In this document: piece after piece, positions 9,962 through 20,305 of the stretch
Numbering within the stretch: the stretch's first letter is position 1
Layout: the number at the start of each line of letters is the position of its first letter
Source of the DNA: Musa acuminata AAA Group
Lineage: Eukaryota; Streptophyta; Magnoliopsida; Zingiberales; Musaceae
Assembly: GCF_036884655.1 (NCBI RefSeq)
Contig: NC_088345.1
Coordinates: 24,461,001-24,525,000, forward strand
Length of the DNA: 64,000 nt
Direction of reading: 5' to 3'
Translations under genes and position numbers: made by a program
Notes under the pieces: generated by a model
Seen by the model: only the letters and a program-made list of their open reading frames with translations
Told to the model about the DNA's origin: nothing
Databases searched by the model: none

Positions 9962-10430
9962 TTTCTGAAAATAAAGATGTAGCAGAAATGAATAACATGC
10001 AGATTTTGTAAGAAATAAACTATCAACATATGGACTTCTATCTTAATATGCTCCCACTATTTTACTAACGAGTCACGCGACACCCTCAGCACGTGAAACG
10101 GAAGTCTCCGGCAGACTTCTAGTAGGGATCAGGATCCAATCAGCGTCTTAGTGTAACCTCGAGGGACTCGACCAATCACACTAAGCCTAAAAGGTAGGCA
10201 ACTCTTGCCGATCACAACTCCTTGTGATTCCCGTCCTGTTCGGCCTCCGAATCACCATGGCCTCGAGGGACTCGACCAACCATGATGCTCGGTTAAGTCA
10301 ACACCTTCGTTACAATATGAGTCTGATTTGATGATATACCCTCGAGGGACTCGACCAAGCATACCATGCCCTCAGGTCACCGGTGACATCTCTATGTCGT
10401 AAGCAAGATAGCGAATCGCGATATAGGTGA
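9962..10430 (-). promoter_or_regulatory. copia leader, gag-proximal part, packed with hairpins
   Basis: No coding potential. Three copies of CTCGAGGGACTCGACCA (10158, 10262, 10341) each sit inside flanking inverted repeats of different sequence: CTTAGTGT/ACACTAAG (10147-10185), CACCATGG/CCATGATG (10253-10287, one mismatch) and ATGATAT/ATACCAT (10331-10367, one mismatch). Other hairpins are GAAGTCT/AGACTTC (10101-10119), GGCAA/TTGCC (10197-10209), ATCACAA/TTGTGAT (10211-10228) and the palindrome GTCACCGGTGAC (10376-10387). A fourth 17-mer copy lies across S2 at 18890. The density of paired elements suggests a structured RNA leader (packaging, dimerisation or translation control). Confidence 0.8.
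10426..10430. repeat. TSD of S2, left copy (GGTGA)
   Basis: GGTGA directly precedes the S2 5' LTR and recurs at 18883-18887 directly after the 3' LTR. This fixes both element ends exactly. Confidence 0.95.
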
Positions 10431-11284
10431 TGTTGAATCTCGTATTTTGATGATGAAACTACTTGATATATGTTTATGATTTAATCTGCGTTTTGAGTGA
10501 CGCAGGATGCTTCGATCAGGATGAGATAATTAAAGCAGAAAAATCATGTTGTGCCGAAAGAACATGTCAGAAGATTGGACGTCGGGCCGGTGGATCGGTC
10601 GGCGTATCGACAGAAGGCTTCGGGCCGTGGACTCAAGCATCGGGCCAAGAAGAGCGGGTATTGTGCCAAGGATATCGGAGTTGCGGAGTCAACTGGCCGA
10701 TTGGGCAATAGGCTGCACGAGAGGACGATGCGCCGAAGAATCGGACGAAGCGTCGAGGGACCAATGACATGTCGGACAACTTGGTTAATTGCTTAGGATT
10801 AATTGTCTCGATTGAAGTTTTGTTTTAAGTGTGCAGGATTAACTACGATAAGAGTAAGACAAGCAGCAGGTGTTGCGCCGGAGTCAAGATCATGATCACG
10901 TTGGGAGTTCGAGAGTTCGACGGAAGTTCGGACGGTCGTCGGAGGTTCAGCGAGAACAGATCCGAGAAGTCCAGAAGCTTGCCAAGCGAAGCTCGTCGGA
11001 ACTCGCCAAGTGGATCGTCGCAAAGTCCAGGAGTATGCCGGATGTCCGCAGAAGGATCACCGAGGGTTATCGGTTGATCGACGGAAGTTGGCAGGAAACT
11101 CACCGAAAGAAGCGATTGACGCATCGGAGCAAAGCTGCAGAAGTTGTCTTAGAGTTAATCGTAGTTAGCATGATGATTAAGCATGAAAATGGGAGGTGAT
11201 CCCATTAGCTTAATCTTGGGGCAATTGGGCCCCTGAAAAGATTCAAAGTGGGCCGAATGGAGTGAACCATTCGGACCCAGATTG

Positions 11285-11870
11285 CACCAGGAGGTGCAAC
11301 CGCCCCAGCCAGGAGGTGCAACCGCCTGGGCTGTGGGGTTGGGAGGTGCAACCGCCCCAGCCAGGAGGTGCAACCGCCAGGGCTGCGAGGCTGGGAGGTG
11401 CAACCGCCCCAGCCGAGAGGTGCAACCGCCCAGAGCTCAGTCTTCGAGCTAGACTGGGCGGTGCAACCTCCTCTGCCAAGAGGTAGCACCGCCAGAGCTC
11501 AAGTTTCGAGCTCTGCCAGGCGATGCAACCACCGAGCTCAGTCTTCGAGCTCTGGCAGAGAGGTGCATCAGCCTGAGCTCAGTCTCGAGCTCTGCCAGGT
11601 GATGCAATCACCGAGCTCAGTCTTCGAGCTCTGGCAGAGAGGTGGATCAGCCTGAGCTCAGCTTGGAGCTCTGCCAGGTGATGCAACCACCGAGCTCAGT
11701 TTCGAGCTCTGCCAGGTGATGCAATCACCAAGCTCAGTCTTCGAGCTCTGCCAGGTGATGCAACCATCGAGCTCAGTCTTCGAGCTCTGGCAGAGAGAAG
11801 CAATCGGCAGAGCTCAGTCTTCGAGCTCTGCCAGGCGGTGCCACCTCTCCAGTCGAGAGGTGCAACCGCT
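11285..11870. repeat. U3 repeat array (S2 5' LTR)
   Basis: GGTGCAACCGCC units followed by GAGCTC modules of about 60 bp. The copy at 17113-17690 differs by loss of roughly one module, so the array expands and contracts. Confidence 0.85.
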
Positions 11871-11939
11871 TGATCCCAGAATTCTGGGATTTGATCGATT
11901 TGATCGTTTTGAGCTCGAATTTTGAATTGGGTTGGGGCC

Positions 11940-11947
11940 TATAAATA
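11940..11947 (+). promoter_or_regulatory. LTR TATA box (S2 5' LTR)
   Basis: TATAAATA in GGCCTATAAATACCC, the same context as in the other Sirevirus-type LTRs. It would drive the S2 genomic transcript. Confidence 0.82.
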
Positions 11948-12654
11948 CCCCACCCATTCAACATTGAAAAGATATAGACCTACACCGAAATCTTGATCTT
12001 TTCTGTGATTCTAAGAGCTCAAAAGTGTTGTAAAGCCTTTAAGTCTCCTCCTTCTGTTCTTCAAGTTTTCAATTGTAAAGTGAGGAGAGAAAGGTCTGTA
12101 AAGGTTGTCTCCTAAGCCTGTCAAAAGGAGAGAAACTGTAAGAGGGAAGTTTGGCCTTTGCCCATTGAAGGAAGGCACCTAGTTGACGTCGGCAACCTCG
12201 TCGGTGGAGGAAGCCAAAAGTGGAGTAGGTCAAGGCAGACCGAACCACTCTAAATCTCTGGTTTGCGTTTATTTTCGAGCACTTTATCATTGCTGCAAAC
12301 CTCCTTCATTGCTACTGCTCTCTGCGCTTTCACGAACAAGTTCTAAGTGCTGTTCTTCTGAATCTGCATTCAGACGTAAATTCGTATTTTCATACATTAC
12401 TGTTTACGTTTACGTTTGATTCTGCAGAACTGTCTTCCGTGCTTTTACGAACGAGCTTCTTTGCAGTTTACACTTACATTTTGATCCTATTGATAACTGC
12501 AAACTTTCCTCTACGATTTTACGAACGAGTTTCAGCATTTAGACGTAAAACTGCATTCAGACGTAAATCGGCTTTCCTCGCTCAATCATCAGATTTCAGT
12601 TCACGTTTACGTCTTGATTTCAACTGCATACTGCCTTCTGCGAGTATACAAACA

Positions 12655-12945
12655 AGTTTCAAAGTTTAGACGTAAATCTGCGTCTAGACGTAAAACTGCG
12701 TTTAGACGTAAATCTGCGTTTAGACGTAAATCTGAGTTTAAGACGTAAATCTGAGTTTAGACGTAAATCTGCGTTTAGACGTAAATCTGCGTTTAGACGT
12801 AAATCTGCGTTTAGACGTAAATCTGCGTTTAGACGTAAAACTGCGTTTAGACGTGAATCTGAGTTTAGACGTAAACTGCGCTTAGACGCAAAACTGCGCT
12901 TAGACGCAATCTGCGCTTAGACGCAAACTGCACTTAGATACAAAC
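12655..12945. repeat. 18-bp tandem array in U5 (S2 5' LTR)
   Basis: GACGTAAATCTGCGTTTA units, passing into a 17-bp GACGCAAACTGCGCTTA form. This is the S2 version of the S1 array, with TCTG in place of ACTG in most units. Confidence 0.9.
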
Positions 12946-13022
12946 TGAGAATTTGCTTTTGCATCATAATAGTTTTTGAACGAACGCAGCTTTTGGTTTT
13001 TAATCGTTGTAAGATTTCCGCT

Positions 13023-13051
13023 GCACTAATTCACCCCCCCCCTCTTAGTGC
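13023..13051 (+). promoter_or_regulatory. U5 poly-C-loop hairpin (S2 5' LTR)
   Basis: GCACTAA / TTAGTGC arms, 14 bp before the LTR end and 16 bp before the primer-binding site. Confidence 0.75.
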
Positions 13052-13067
13052 TCTCGATCCTAACAAT

Positions 13068-13079
13068 TGGTATCAGAGC
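13068..13079 (+). other. Primer-binding site, tRNA-iMet type (S2)
   Basis: TGGTATCAGAGC, 3 nt inside the 5' LTR boundary. Confidence 0.94.
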
Positions 13080-13115
13080 GGGGTATTTCTCATTTCGGAT
13101 TTACACCCGAGAGAA

Positions 13116-14113
13116 ATGACTTTTCAAGAGGGCTGTTCGGTCTTTCGTCCACCGTTCTTTAACGGATTGGACTACACTTTTTGGAAAACTCGAATGAGAG
13201 TTTTCTTAATTTCTCTAAATCTGGATTTATGGAATATCATTGAAAACGGTTTTCAACTTCCCTCCAAACCGATGAACGAATGGTCGGTTTTGGAGAAGAA
13301 GAATTTTTCTTTAAACGCAAGTCTATGAATGCCTTATTTTGCGCATTGGACAAAAATGAGTTCAATCGGATTTCTATGTGTGAAACGGCTTTCGATATTT
13401 GGCGCACTCTTGAAATCACGCACGAGGGAACTAATAGAGTCAAAGACTCGAAAGTTAATATTCTACTGCTTGATTTCGAGCTTTTTCATATGAAACCAAG
13501 CGAAACCATTGTTGACATGTACACCTGTTTTACGGATGTCATCAATGGTTTAAAATCACTTTGTAAAAGCTTTTCAGATTTTGAACTCGTTAACAAAGTT
13601 TTGCGCTCACTTTCTAAAACTTGGGATTCAAAAGTAACTGCTATTCAAGAATCGAAACACTTGAAACATTTTCCACTTGAAGAACTAATTGGTTCATTGA
13701 TCACATATGAAATGACGTGCAATGCACGTGAAGAATTTGAGAACCACCTTCCAAAGAACAGGAAGGATTTGGAACTCTGGACAAATGAATGCCACTTGAG
13801 CGATGACTCAAGTGATGAGGACAATGATGAACAAACCAACCTTCCAAAGAACAGGAAGGATTTGGGACATAGAACATTTGAAGACCACTCGAGCATAAGC
13901 TCAAGTGATGGTGAACTTAAAATGAAACGAAAATTAAAAAGCAAAAAGAATGGAACTACTTGCTTTAAACGCAAGAAGAAGAACAAAAATTGGGATGAAT
14001 CGAGCTCCTCCGAAGAAGAGAAAGTCAACAAAAGCAAGGCGGCAAACTACGCCTTAACAGCCTACAATGATGAGGTAATCGAAATCCCCCTAATTTACTT
14101 CGAAATTACATGA
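13116..14113 (+). pseudogene. Gag, Sirevirus type, frameshifted (S2)
   Basis: It starts at the same MTFQEGCSVF methionine as S1 gag and is nearly identical to it. Near 13318-13321 one base is missing relative to S1 (S1 GCAAAGGC, here GCAAGTC), so the first frame stops at 13328 and the rest continues in the next frame to 14113. Capsid motifs are retained (MNALFCALDKNEFNRI, THEGTNRVKDSKVN, PLEELIGSL) and so is the duplicated LPKNRKDL motif. As in S1 the zinc knuckle is absent (TTCFKRKKKNKNWDESSS), so that loss predates the split of the copies while the frameshift is private to S2. Programmed frameshifting is unlikely, since S1 reads through without it. Confidence 0.9.
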
Positions 14114-15300
14114 TGCTTTTCATGATGCACTTTTCTTTTTCTTTAAATTTTGTTGAAAATTATATTTTTAATAATTTGACAATGAAAATGCAAAAATATG
14201 ATCATGCTTGTAATCTTGAAAATGATAATGAAAATTGCATGTCTTATGTTAATACAAGATAGAAATCTAATGATTTTACACCTAGTGAGATTAATCTTAT
14301 GTGCTTGAGAAGCAAGAATGTATATTTTGATGATTTTCATATTGCTTTTCAATGACGATACATGGCTTTTGTCTAGAAGGCTTGATATTTTTCATTGTCT
14401 TTGTTTATTAAATATAATGTATGGTTTTGACATAAGAATAAAGATTTGAGCATGCTATTATAAAGTCAATCATAAATTAAAATTAAAGAAGTTTTAGGCA
14501 TTTATAAGAATCATTCAAAATTATCTTCAATGAAACCTTGCTTAATGTTGCAATGAAAATATTAAAGTTATACTTGATGATTTCAGATTTGACAAATGCT
14601 ACACTTTAAATATGAATCATTCTTCAATCAGATTAAATGCTTCAATCATTTTCTAACTCTAGAGTTCTCGATTTTGGTGAAATACAAGTGATAAATTCAT
14701 TTATGATATCTTGTAAATCACTTGAATTATGAATGAGTTTTTCCTTTTTATGATGTGTTAAAAGAATCACTTAAAAAGAAAATGTTTTTCCCATTTTATC
14801 GAGATTAATGATTTCATGATATTATGTGAATCTCGAAACGGATTTTGATGAAATAGTAATAACGTTATTCATGTTATGAATCTTAAAAATGATAATATGC
14901 TTCATGTGATAATATGAATACATGAAACACTTATGATATTCTGTGTATTCATAAAATATTTATCTCATCATCCAATAACTCTTCTTGATATTCCTTATGA
15001 GATGAAATGAAATAATGCATGAAATACAAATGAGGAGTTAATGATCATGCATAATAGGATGTAATGAATTCTAGATACCATCATTTGAATATCTATGATC
15101 ATGCTGCCAAAATGATATATCATGAATGCTTGAATATCATGTTTGATATGCTCATGATGATGATTGATTTTTCAGTATCATGCATAAATTTTTTGAAATG
15201 TAATGTTAATGAATTTGTGCATTGAAACTATAATGATGCACAAATAAGAATGATTACTTACCTTTGTCATGATTTAGAAATTGATGTAAAGGGTTTTTCC
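14114..15300 (+). other. Noncoding tail of S2, AT-rich part
   Basis: AT-rich, stop-dense sequence, homologous in places to the S1 tail but with large indels. No coding potential seen. Confidence 0.7.
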
Positions 15301-16030
15301 CTTGTTGACAATGACAAAGGGGGAGATAGCTAGCTTGTACAAGTCAAGAAGATGCAAAAACTTGATTTGCTAGCTTACCTATTTTAAGAAGCAAAGATTG
15401 CTAACTTGCTTATTTCAAGAAGAAAAATTGTCTTCTTGAACATCACTATCTTGAATATCTCAAGAAGCAAAACTTGCAATTTGCACATTGCAATAGGAAG
15501 CAAGAATCATGAGCTTACACAAGAAATTTATCTTGCATTTGATTTCGAAATTTTTGCTAGCTTATATATTGTGAAACTTGTATATCGTAAAAATTGCTAG
15601 CTTGTTGGTCTAAAGAGAAGCAAAAAGTTGCTATCTCAAAAGAAGCAAATGTGCTATCTTGCCTATCTCAAGAGGCAAAAATGCTAACTTGCGCATCTAG
15701 CAAAGTGAGCAAAATTTTCAAGAAGCAAGAGTTGCCTTCTTGAACATCTCTAATTTGCTAGCTTGCATGTTGTAGAACTTGCTATCTTGAACATTACCAA
15801 AAGTGCTATCTTATATGCTATAAAACTTGCATATCTAAAACTTGATAGCATGAATGTTCTAAGCATGATGTAACACTTGCTAAATCTTCTAGCTCCAAGA
15901 TTGCATGATGATAAAACTTGATACTATGTTTTTCATGCAAAGAGTAGAACCAATATCACACACAAACACTTGATTGTAGTACTTCTCCTTTTTGTTGATG
16001 ACAAAGGGGGAGAAGTATGTTGATGACATG
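15301..16030 (+). repeat. Imperfect repeat array with polypurine modules (S2 tail)
   Basis: GCTAGCTTGC / AAGAAGCAAAA-type repeats are bounded by GACAAAGGGGGAGA at 15313-15326 and 16000-16013. The second module is the 3' arm of a long hairpin (15982-16015): CTTCTCC...TTTGT pairs with ACAAA...GGAGAAG across a TGATG loop with one bulge and two G-T pairs. Confidence 0.75.
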
Positions 16031-16037
16031 ACATGTG

Positions 16038-16221
16038 ATGCATAAGTTTATGCATAAGTTCATGTTGACGTGTTGCAAGTATTCATGATGAATATTGCAA
16101 TGACTTGAATTCAGTCTGAATTCAAGGTTCTATCAATATGGCATATTGATAGGGGGAGATTGTTGAATCGTGTATTTTATAGGGGGAGTTTGTTTAAACT
16201 CCGGGAGTTAAGTTTAACTCC
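16038..16221 (+). promoter_or_regulatory. Chain of perfect hairpins before the 3' LTR (S2)
   Basis: Same series as 4353-4506. Base changes against S1 keep or extend pairing: the EcoRI-like palindrome here has 11-bp arms CTTGAATTCAG/CTGAATTCAAG, and the GAGTTT hairpin is GAGTTT/AAACTC. A short extra copy of AGGGGGAGATTGTTGAATC with GTATTTTAT lies between two members (about 16151-16180) and looks like a small polypurine/LTR-start duplication. Confidence 0.8.
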
Positions 16222-16244
16222 GTCATCAAGTGGTTGTCATCATC

Positions 16245-16257
16245 AAAAAGGGGGAGA
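16245..16257 (+). promoter_or_regulatory. Polypurine tract (S2)
   Basis: AAAAAGGGGGAGA, ending 1 bp before the 3' LTR; identical to that of S1. Confidence 0.92.
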
Positions 16258-16258
16258 T

Positions 16259-18882
16259 TGTTGAATCTCGTATTTTGATGATGAAACTACTTGATATATG
16301 TTTATGATTTAATCTGCGTTTTGAGTGACGCAGGATGCTTCGATCAGGATGAGATAATTAAAGCAGGAAAATCATGTTGTGCCGAAAGAACATGTCAGAA
16401 GATTGGACGTCGGGCCGGTGGATCGGTCGGCGTATCGACAGAAGGCTTCGGGCCGTGGACTCGGGCATCGGGCCAAGAAGAGCGGGTATTGTGCCAAGGA
16501 TATCGGAGTTGCGGAGTCAACTGGCCGATTGGGCAATATGCTGCACGAGAGGACGATGCGCCGAAGAATCGGACGAAGCGTCGAGGGACCAATGACATGT
16601 CGGACAACTTGGTTAATTGCTTAGGATTAATTGTCTCGATTGAAGTTTTGTTTTAAGTGTGCAGGATTAACTACGATAAGAGTAAGACAAGCAGCAGGTG
16701 TTGCACCGGAGTCAAGATCATGATCACGTTGGGAGTTCGAGAGTTCGACGGAAGTTCGGACGGTCGTCGGAGGTTCAGCGAGAACAGATCCGAGAAGTCC
16801 AGAAGCTGGCCAAGCGAAGCTCGTCGGAACTCGCCAAGTGGATCGTCGCAAAGTCCAGGAGTATGCCGGATGTCCGCAGAAGGATCACCGAGGGTTATCG
16901 GTTGATCGATGGAAGTTGGCAGGAAACTCGACGGAAGAAGCGATTGACGCATCGGAGCAAAGCTGCAGAAGTTGTCTTAGAGTTAATCGTAGTTAGCATG
17001 ATGATTAAGCATGAAAATGGGAGGTGATCCCATTAGCTTAATCTTGGGGCAATTGGGCCCCTGAAAAGATTCAAAGTGGGCCGAATGGAGTGAACCATTC
17101 GGACCCTGATTGCACCAGGAGGTGCAACCGCCCCAGCCAGGAGGTGCAACCGCCTGGGCTGTGGGGTTGGGAGGTGCAACCGCCCCAGCCAGGAGGTGCA
17201 ACCGCCAGGGCTGCGAGGCTGGGAGGTGCAACCGCCCCAGCCGAGAGGTGCAACCGCCCAGAGCTCAATCTTCGAGCTAGACTAGGCGGTGCAACCTCCT
17301 CTGCCAAGAGGTAGCACCGCCAGAGCTCAAGTTTCGAGCTCTGCCAAGCGATGCAACCACCGAGCTCTGGCAGAGAGGTGCATCAGCCTGAGCTCAGTCT
17401 CGAGCTCTGCCAGGTGATGCAATCACCAAGCTCAGTCTTCGAGCTCTGGCAGAGAGGTGGATCAGCCTGAGCTCAGCTTGGAGCTCTGCCAGGTGATGCA
17501 ACCACCGAGCTCAGTTTCGAGCTCTGCCAGGTGATGCAATCACCAAGCTCAGTCTTCGAGCTCTGCCAGGTGATGCAACCATCAAGCTCAGTCTTTGAGC
17601 TCTGGCAGAGAGAAGCAATCGGCAGAGCTCAGTCTTCGAGCTCTGCCAGGCGGTGCCACCTCTCCAGTCGAGAGGTGCAACCACCTGATCCCAGAATTCT
17701 GGGATTTGATCGATTTGATCGTTTTGAGCTCGAATTTTGAATTGGGTTGGGGCCTATAAATACCCCACCCATTCAGCACTGAAAAGATACAGACCTACAC
17801 CGAAATCTTGATCTTTTCTGTGATTCTAAGAGCTCAAAAGTGTTGTAAAGCCTTTAAGTCTCCTCCTTCTGTTCTTCAAGTTTTCAATTGTAAAGTGAGG
17901 AGAGAAAGGTCTGTAAAGGTTGTCTCCTAAGCCTGTCAAAAGGAGAGAAACTGTAAGAGGGAAGTTTGGCCTTTGCCCATTGAAGGAAGGCACCTAGTTG
18001 ACGTCGGCAACCTCGTCGGTGGAGGAAGCCAAAAGTGGAGTAGGTCAAAGCTGACCGAACCACTCTAAATCTCTGGTTTGCGTTTATTTTCGAGCACTTT
18101 ATCATTGCTGCAAACCTCCTTCATTGCTACTGCTCTCTGCGCTTTCACGAACAAGTTCTAAGTGCTGTTCTTCCGAATCTGCATTCAGACGTAAATTCGT
18201 ATTTTCATACATTACTGTTTACGTTTACGTTTGATTCTGCAGAACTGTCTTCCGTGCTTTTACGAACGAGCTTCTTTGCAGTTTACACTTACATTTTGAT
18301 CCTATTGATAACTGCAAACTTTCCTCTACGATTTTACGAACGAGTTTCAGCATTTAGACGTAAAACTGCATTCAGACGTAAATCGGCTTTCCTCGCTCAA
18401 TCATCAGATTTCAGTTCACGTTTACGTCTTGATTTCAACTGCATACTGCCTTCTGCGAGTATACAAACAAGTTTCAAAGTTTAGACGTAAATCTGCGTCT
18501 AGACGTAAAACTGCGTTTAGACGTAAATCTGCGTTTAGACGTAAATCTGAGTTTAAGACGTAAATCTGAGTTTAGACGTAAATCTGCGTTTAGACGTAAA
18601 TCTGCGTTTAGACGTAAATCTGCGTTTAGACGTAAATCTGCGTTTAGACGTAAAACTGCGTTTAGACGTGAATCTGAGTTTAGACGTAAATTGCGCTTAG
18701 ACGCAAAACTGCGCTTAGACGCAATCTGCGCTTAGACGCAAACTGCACTTAGATACAAACTGAGAATTTGCTTTTGCATCATAATAGTTTTTGAACGAAC
18801 GTAGCTTTTGGTTTTTAATCGTTGTAAGATTTCCGCTGCACTAATTCACCCCCCCCCCCTCTTAGTGCTCTCGATCCTAACA
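16259..18882 (+). repeat. 3' LTR of S2 (2624 bp)
   Basis: Pairs with 10431-13065. TATA box TATAAATA at 17755-17762, 18-bp array at about 18478-18760, poly-C hairpin at 18838-18868, end CCTAACA followed by the GGTGA duplication. Confidence 0.95.
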
Positions 18883-18887
18883 GGTGA
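18883..18887. repeat. TSD of S2, right copy (GGTGA)
   Basis: Identical to 10426-10430. Copia leader sequence resumes at 18888. Confidence 0.95.
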
Positions 18888-20292
18888 GTCTCGAGGGACT
18901 CGACCAACTCAACCTACACCGGGAATCGGTTCCTACTCATAACGATGGAAGGCCACGTGGGTCAATCTAATTGCCTCACGTTTACCGACTTAATATTATC
19001 GAGAGATGTTTCTATAATTTGGTCTCCTAATATGACATGTCACACATGTACATATTTAATATATATCTACATCGCATGCAAATATATATACATATCTAGT
19101 ATGTGTATAAGCAATCACATCAGATGATCATGGACCACAACCTAATATAATTAAGCCCGAGCCAGTAGGCCTAATTACTCACATCAAGATCTATTTGTGC
19201 AACGGTGCATCTCCATGCCCTGTGATCGTCCATCTCGTCCACGTCGGTTCCGTCGACATCTTGATGCATCTCCATGCATCACGATCGTCCGTCTCGTGGG
19301 TCCCGCTATCGCATCCACGCTCCCGTTGCGCCTCCTCATGTGATTACAACTTAATCATAGGCACGCAGGCCCGACAATAAATGAGAAATACAATGAAGGT
19401 TCGCAGACCTCAATAATAATAATCACAAGTACACACATCACACGGTCCATGATCATCCGTCCACACATCATACATCACATGTATAAATAATCATCATCAT
19501 GTAGGACTACTAGATAATAATAAAAATAATAATCAACTAAACCTTTTAATTAATTAATATTTTTCTGAAATCAGGGACATGTAGGGAATTTCTCAATTCC
19601 TAAGGGTATTTTCATAATTTGGACAAAGGACAGAAACTGGAATTTCTCAAATTCCGAGGGGCAAAACTATCTTTTGCCCAGAAAACCCTAATGCCCTACT
19701 ATCCTTTGCTGCTGCCACCTCCGTCGCCACCCTCCTAGCGGCGGCCTGTGCGGCGCGGCGAGGGCACTGCCCTCGCTTGCAGGCTACACGCCCGCTGGCG
19801 GCGCTGCCGCTGCAGGTGGTCTCCCCCGCGGGCGCCGCTGCCTCCGCAGGCGGTGTTGTCCCGCCGGAAGGCCGCCCCTATGGGGGGGGGGAGTTTCGCC
19901 CGCGGGAGCAGCGGCGGCAGGCGTCGCTGCCCTGCGGCGGCAGACGCCGCGGGAGCAGTGGCGGCAGGCTCCGCTTCCTTGTGGCGGCAGACACTGCGGC
20001 CCTGCGGTGGCAGGCACCACTTCCTTGCTGCGGCAAACGCCGCTGCCCTGCGGCGCCTCTGCCCGTGGGCTGCCAGCCCCGCCGGCAGCAAGGCTGCTGC
20101 AAGCAGGCCGCTGGCCGGCTACTGCAGACGCAACCCCTATGCTGCCCGCCTTCGGCTGCGCTTCACGCACGCAGATCGAGGGAAACAACTATTGCAGCAC
20201 TTTCTCGCTTTTGCGTCAACGATTTTGACGTCAAAATTCTTCCTAAACACAACACACGCAGTTCAAAACCAATCATTCGCACGAACAACCTG
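18888..20292 (-). other. copia leader, LTR-proximal part
   Basis: Noncoding. It begins with the fourth CTCGAGGGACTCGACCA copy (18890-18906), whose stem partner lies on the far side of S2: TATAGGTGAGT across 10422-10430 and 18888-18889 pairs with ACTCAACCTACA at 18907-18918. About 19690-20190 is extremely GC-rich, made of GCGGCAG/CTGCCGC words that leave several frames open on both strands. I read those frames as composition artefacts. Confidence 0.75.
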
Positions 20293-20304
20293 GCTCTGAT
20301 ACCA
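20293..20304 (-). other. Primer-binding site, tRNA-iMet type (copia)
   Basis: The plus strand reads GCTCTGATACCA, i.e. TGGTATCAGAGC on the minus strand, next to the copia 5' LTR. Confidence 0.9.
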
Positions 20305-20305
20305 C

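Larger units (their letters stand above)
10431..13065 (+). repeat. 5' LTR of S2 (2635 bp)
   Basis: TGTTGAATC...CCTAACA. It contains the U3 GGTGCAACCGCC/GAGCTC array (about 11285-11870), the TATA box, the 18-bp array and the poly-C hairpin. Confidence 0.95.
10431..18882 (+). mobile_element. S2: complete gag-only Sirevirus derivative (8452 bp)
   Basis: Complete structure: 5' LTR 10431-13065, primer-binding site, gag, noncoding tail, polypurine tract, 3' LTR 16259-18882, and matching GGTGA duplications. The two LTRs (2635 and 2624 bp) differ by eye at only scattered positions plus small indels, so the insertion is fairly recent. It carries no pol. It is a sister copy of S1 in gag and tail; its R/U5 differs in detail (an added segment near 12410-12660). 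It lies in the leader of the minus-strand copia. Confidence 0.96.

Noticed and set aside
10141..10360. The four 17-mers as a CRISPR-like array
   Set aside because: This is a plant retrotransposon leader; the repeats are few, spacers vary in length and contain the paired stems, and there is no cas gene.
10799..11199. Overlapping frames of 80-110 residues in the LTR (also at 16627-17027 and 24969-25361)
   Set aside because: Both strands are open in the same stretch of U3, with no recognisable domain; they are copies of one LTR region.
13300..13340. Programmed frameshift in S2 gag
   Set aside because: S1 has the same region in one open frame and S2 simply lacks one base; no slippery site is needed or evident.
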